From NCBI GenBank assembly GCA_034509735.1, contig JACGWO010000011.1, forward strand, positions 27,264,979 to 27,328,978: a DNA stretch of 64,000 bases. Reading direction: 5' to 3'. Below the pieces are notes generated by a model. It was not told where the DNA came from, did no database searches, and worked only from the letters and a program-made list of their open reading frames with translations. Position 1 is the first letter of the stretch. Every line of letters begins with the position of its first letter. This document shows positions 63,091 to 64,000 of this stretch, piece after piece. The position numbers and the translations under genes are program-made. The stretch comes from Sesamum alatum. Taxonomy: Eukaryota > Streptophyta > Magnoliopsida > Lamiales > Pedaliaceae.

Positions 63091-64000
63091 TTTTTTAATT
63101 ATTATTATTATTATTATTTACCTTCAGATGATGCTTTACAAGATGGAAGGAATCACCAGATCTTAATTTATATATAATTTGTTTCTCGAACTATTTAAAT
63201 GTGATTAAGCTAAATCTAAGATTATATGTTTTGTAATTTTTTACCTTAACATGTAAATATATGTATTTACATGTGTGTGTAATTCGAGCTCCTTTTAACA
63301 AAATCTTATTCGAGAAAATCTTATTTTATACAGATGAAAATCGTTTTCATCGTTCATACCAACAATAACGTTGCTATATTTATGATTTAATTGAATGTAG
63401 CTATTTTATTTTTATTTGTACTCATTTTATTTTCTCATTTCATGATAACTTACTCATTTTTTTTTCTTATTCTTGATGAAATGATATTGAGAATTTAAAA
63501 TTATTTTACTTTATCATCCATCTTTCTATTTTTTTCTTTTGTTTTGTTGCACTTATCTTTCTTATAACTTATTAAAAGTAAGTTTCTATTCTTGCTTTAT
63601 ATTTTATTTTATTTTTTACAATATGAGATCATTTTAGATTTATTTACTTTAATATAGATTTTGATGGAAGATAAATTATAACAAAAAATACATTTAACTA
63701 ATTTTTTATATTTTTCTAAGAGTTGGATATTTGTAAAAAAAAAAAAAAGTGATCTATATATTCAATAGAATGTCGTACTTATTTGAAATAATCTCATAAA
63801 ATACAAAATTTGGTTAGTAAAAGATATTGTATGTGTAGGAAATATAAAATAGATTCAAAATTCAAAATTACTATATTTTACCTATTAAAAATGAAAAGTT
63901 CTATTTTATGAAAAAGATTTCTTTATTAAGAAATATATTATAATTTTTTTTAATATTTAAAAAGAAAAAGAAAAAATCATATTACCGTGCATAGCACGGG

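Larger units (their letters stand above)
61148..64000 (+). mobile_element. Helitron-like element running off the right edge
   Basis: The putative left end is A|TCTATATATATATAGC at 61148. At the window edge, ccgtgcatagcacgg (63985-63999) is a hairpin of six pairs with a three-base loop, the usual Helitron 3' signal that stands about ten bases before CTRR; those bases lie outside the window. The interior is T-rich with two tandem arrays (61231-61670 and 62357-63090) and no helicase. Boundaries are inferred. Confidence 0.45.

Overview
The window is plant nuclear DNA from a eudicot. Genes contain GT-AG introns, the protein families are plant-specific (ATL RING-H2, PMEI, PUP, RABH1, plastid CPN10, TGD4-like), and intergenic space is AT-rich and packed with small transposons. 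The protein matches feel asterid/Lamiales-like, but I cannot fix the species from sequence alone.

Genes sit mainly in the first 31.5 kb. In order: an ATL4-type RING-H2 E3 ligase (+), plastid co-chaperonin CPN10 (+, 7 exons), a TGD4-like plastid lipid-transfer protein (-, 5 exons), a secreted invertase/pectin methylesterase inhibitor (+), mitochondrial acyl carrier protein (-, 2 exons), the Golgi Rab GTPase RABH1b (+, 6 exons) and a PUP11-type purine permease (+). One more gene, a DUF740/OCTOPUS-like protein (-), lies alone at 50.3-51.2 kb. From memory, ATL4, CPN10, TGD4-like, mtACP and RAB6/RABH1b are also neighbours in the paired Arabidopsis segments At2g446xx and At3g602xx, so this looks like a conserved gene block enlarged here by transposons. 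The genes are independent transcription units with unrelated jobs (ubiquitination, plastid protein folding, ER-to-plastid lipid transport, mitochondrial lipoate/fatty acid synthesis, Golgi trafficking).

A 500-base N gap (18662-19161) splits a false duplication: 16884-18661 and 19162-20921 are the same locus read twice, and each copy is error-ridden on the side nearest the gap. The intact PMEI is left of the gap and the intact mtACP exon is right of it.

The rest (11.2-16.7, 31.5-50.2 and 51.6-64 kb) is a mosaic of non-autonomous elements. The dominant group is a set of foldback MITEs of about 175-615 bp whose ends read GGG(T/A)AAAT... or GGGTTAATT..., flanked by 9-bp target duplications, many of them exact. 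Several are nested in one another. Other pieces are tRNA-derived SINEs, Helitron-like elements (one running off the right edge, with internal tandem repeats), a CACTA-type MITE, LTR/LINE scraps, and a GC-rich chimera of a Ty3/gypsy RNase H fragment joined to a 26S rRNA fragment at 43.6-43.85 kb. I found no CRISPR array or intact tRNA gene, and no autonomous transposon.
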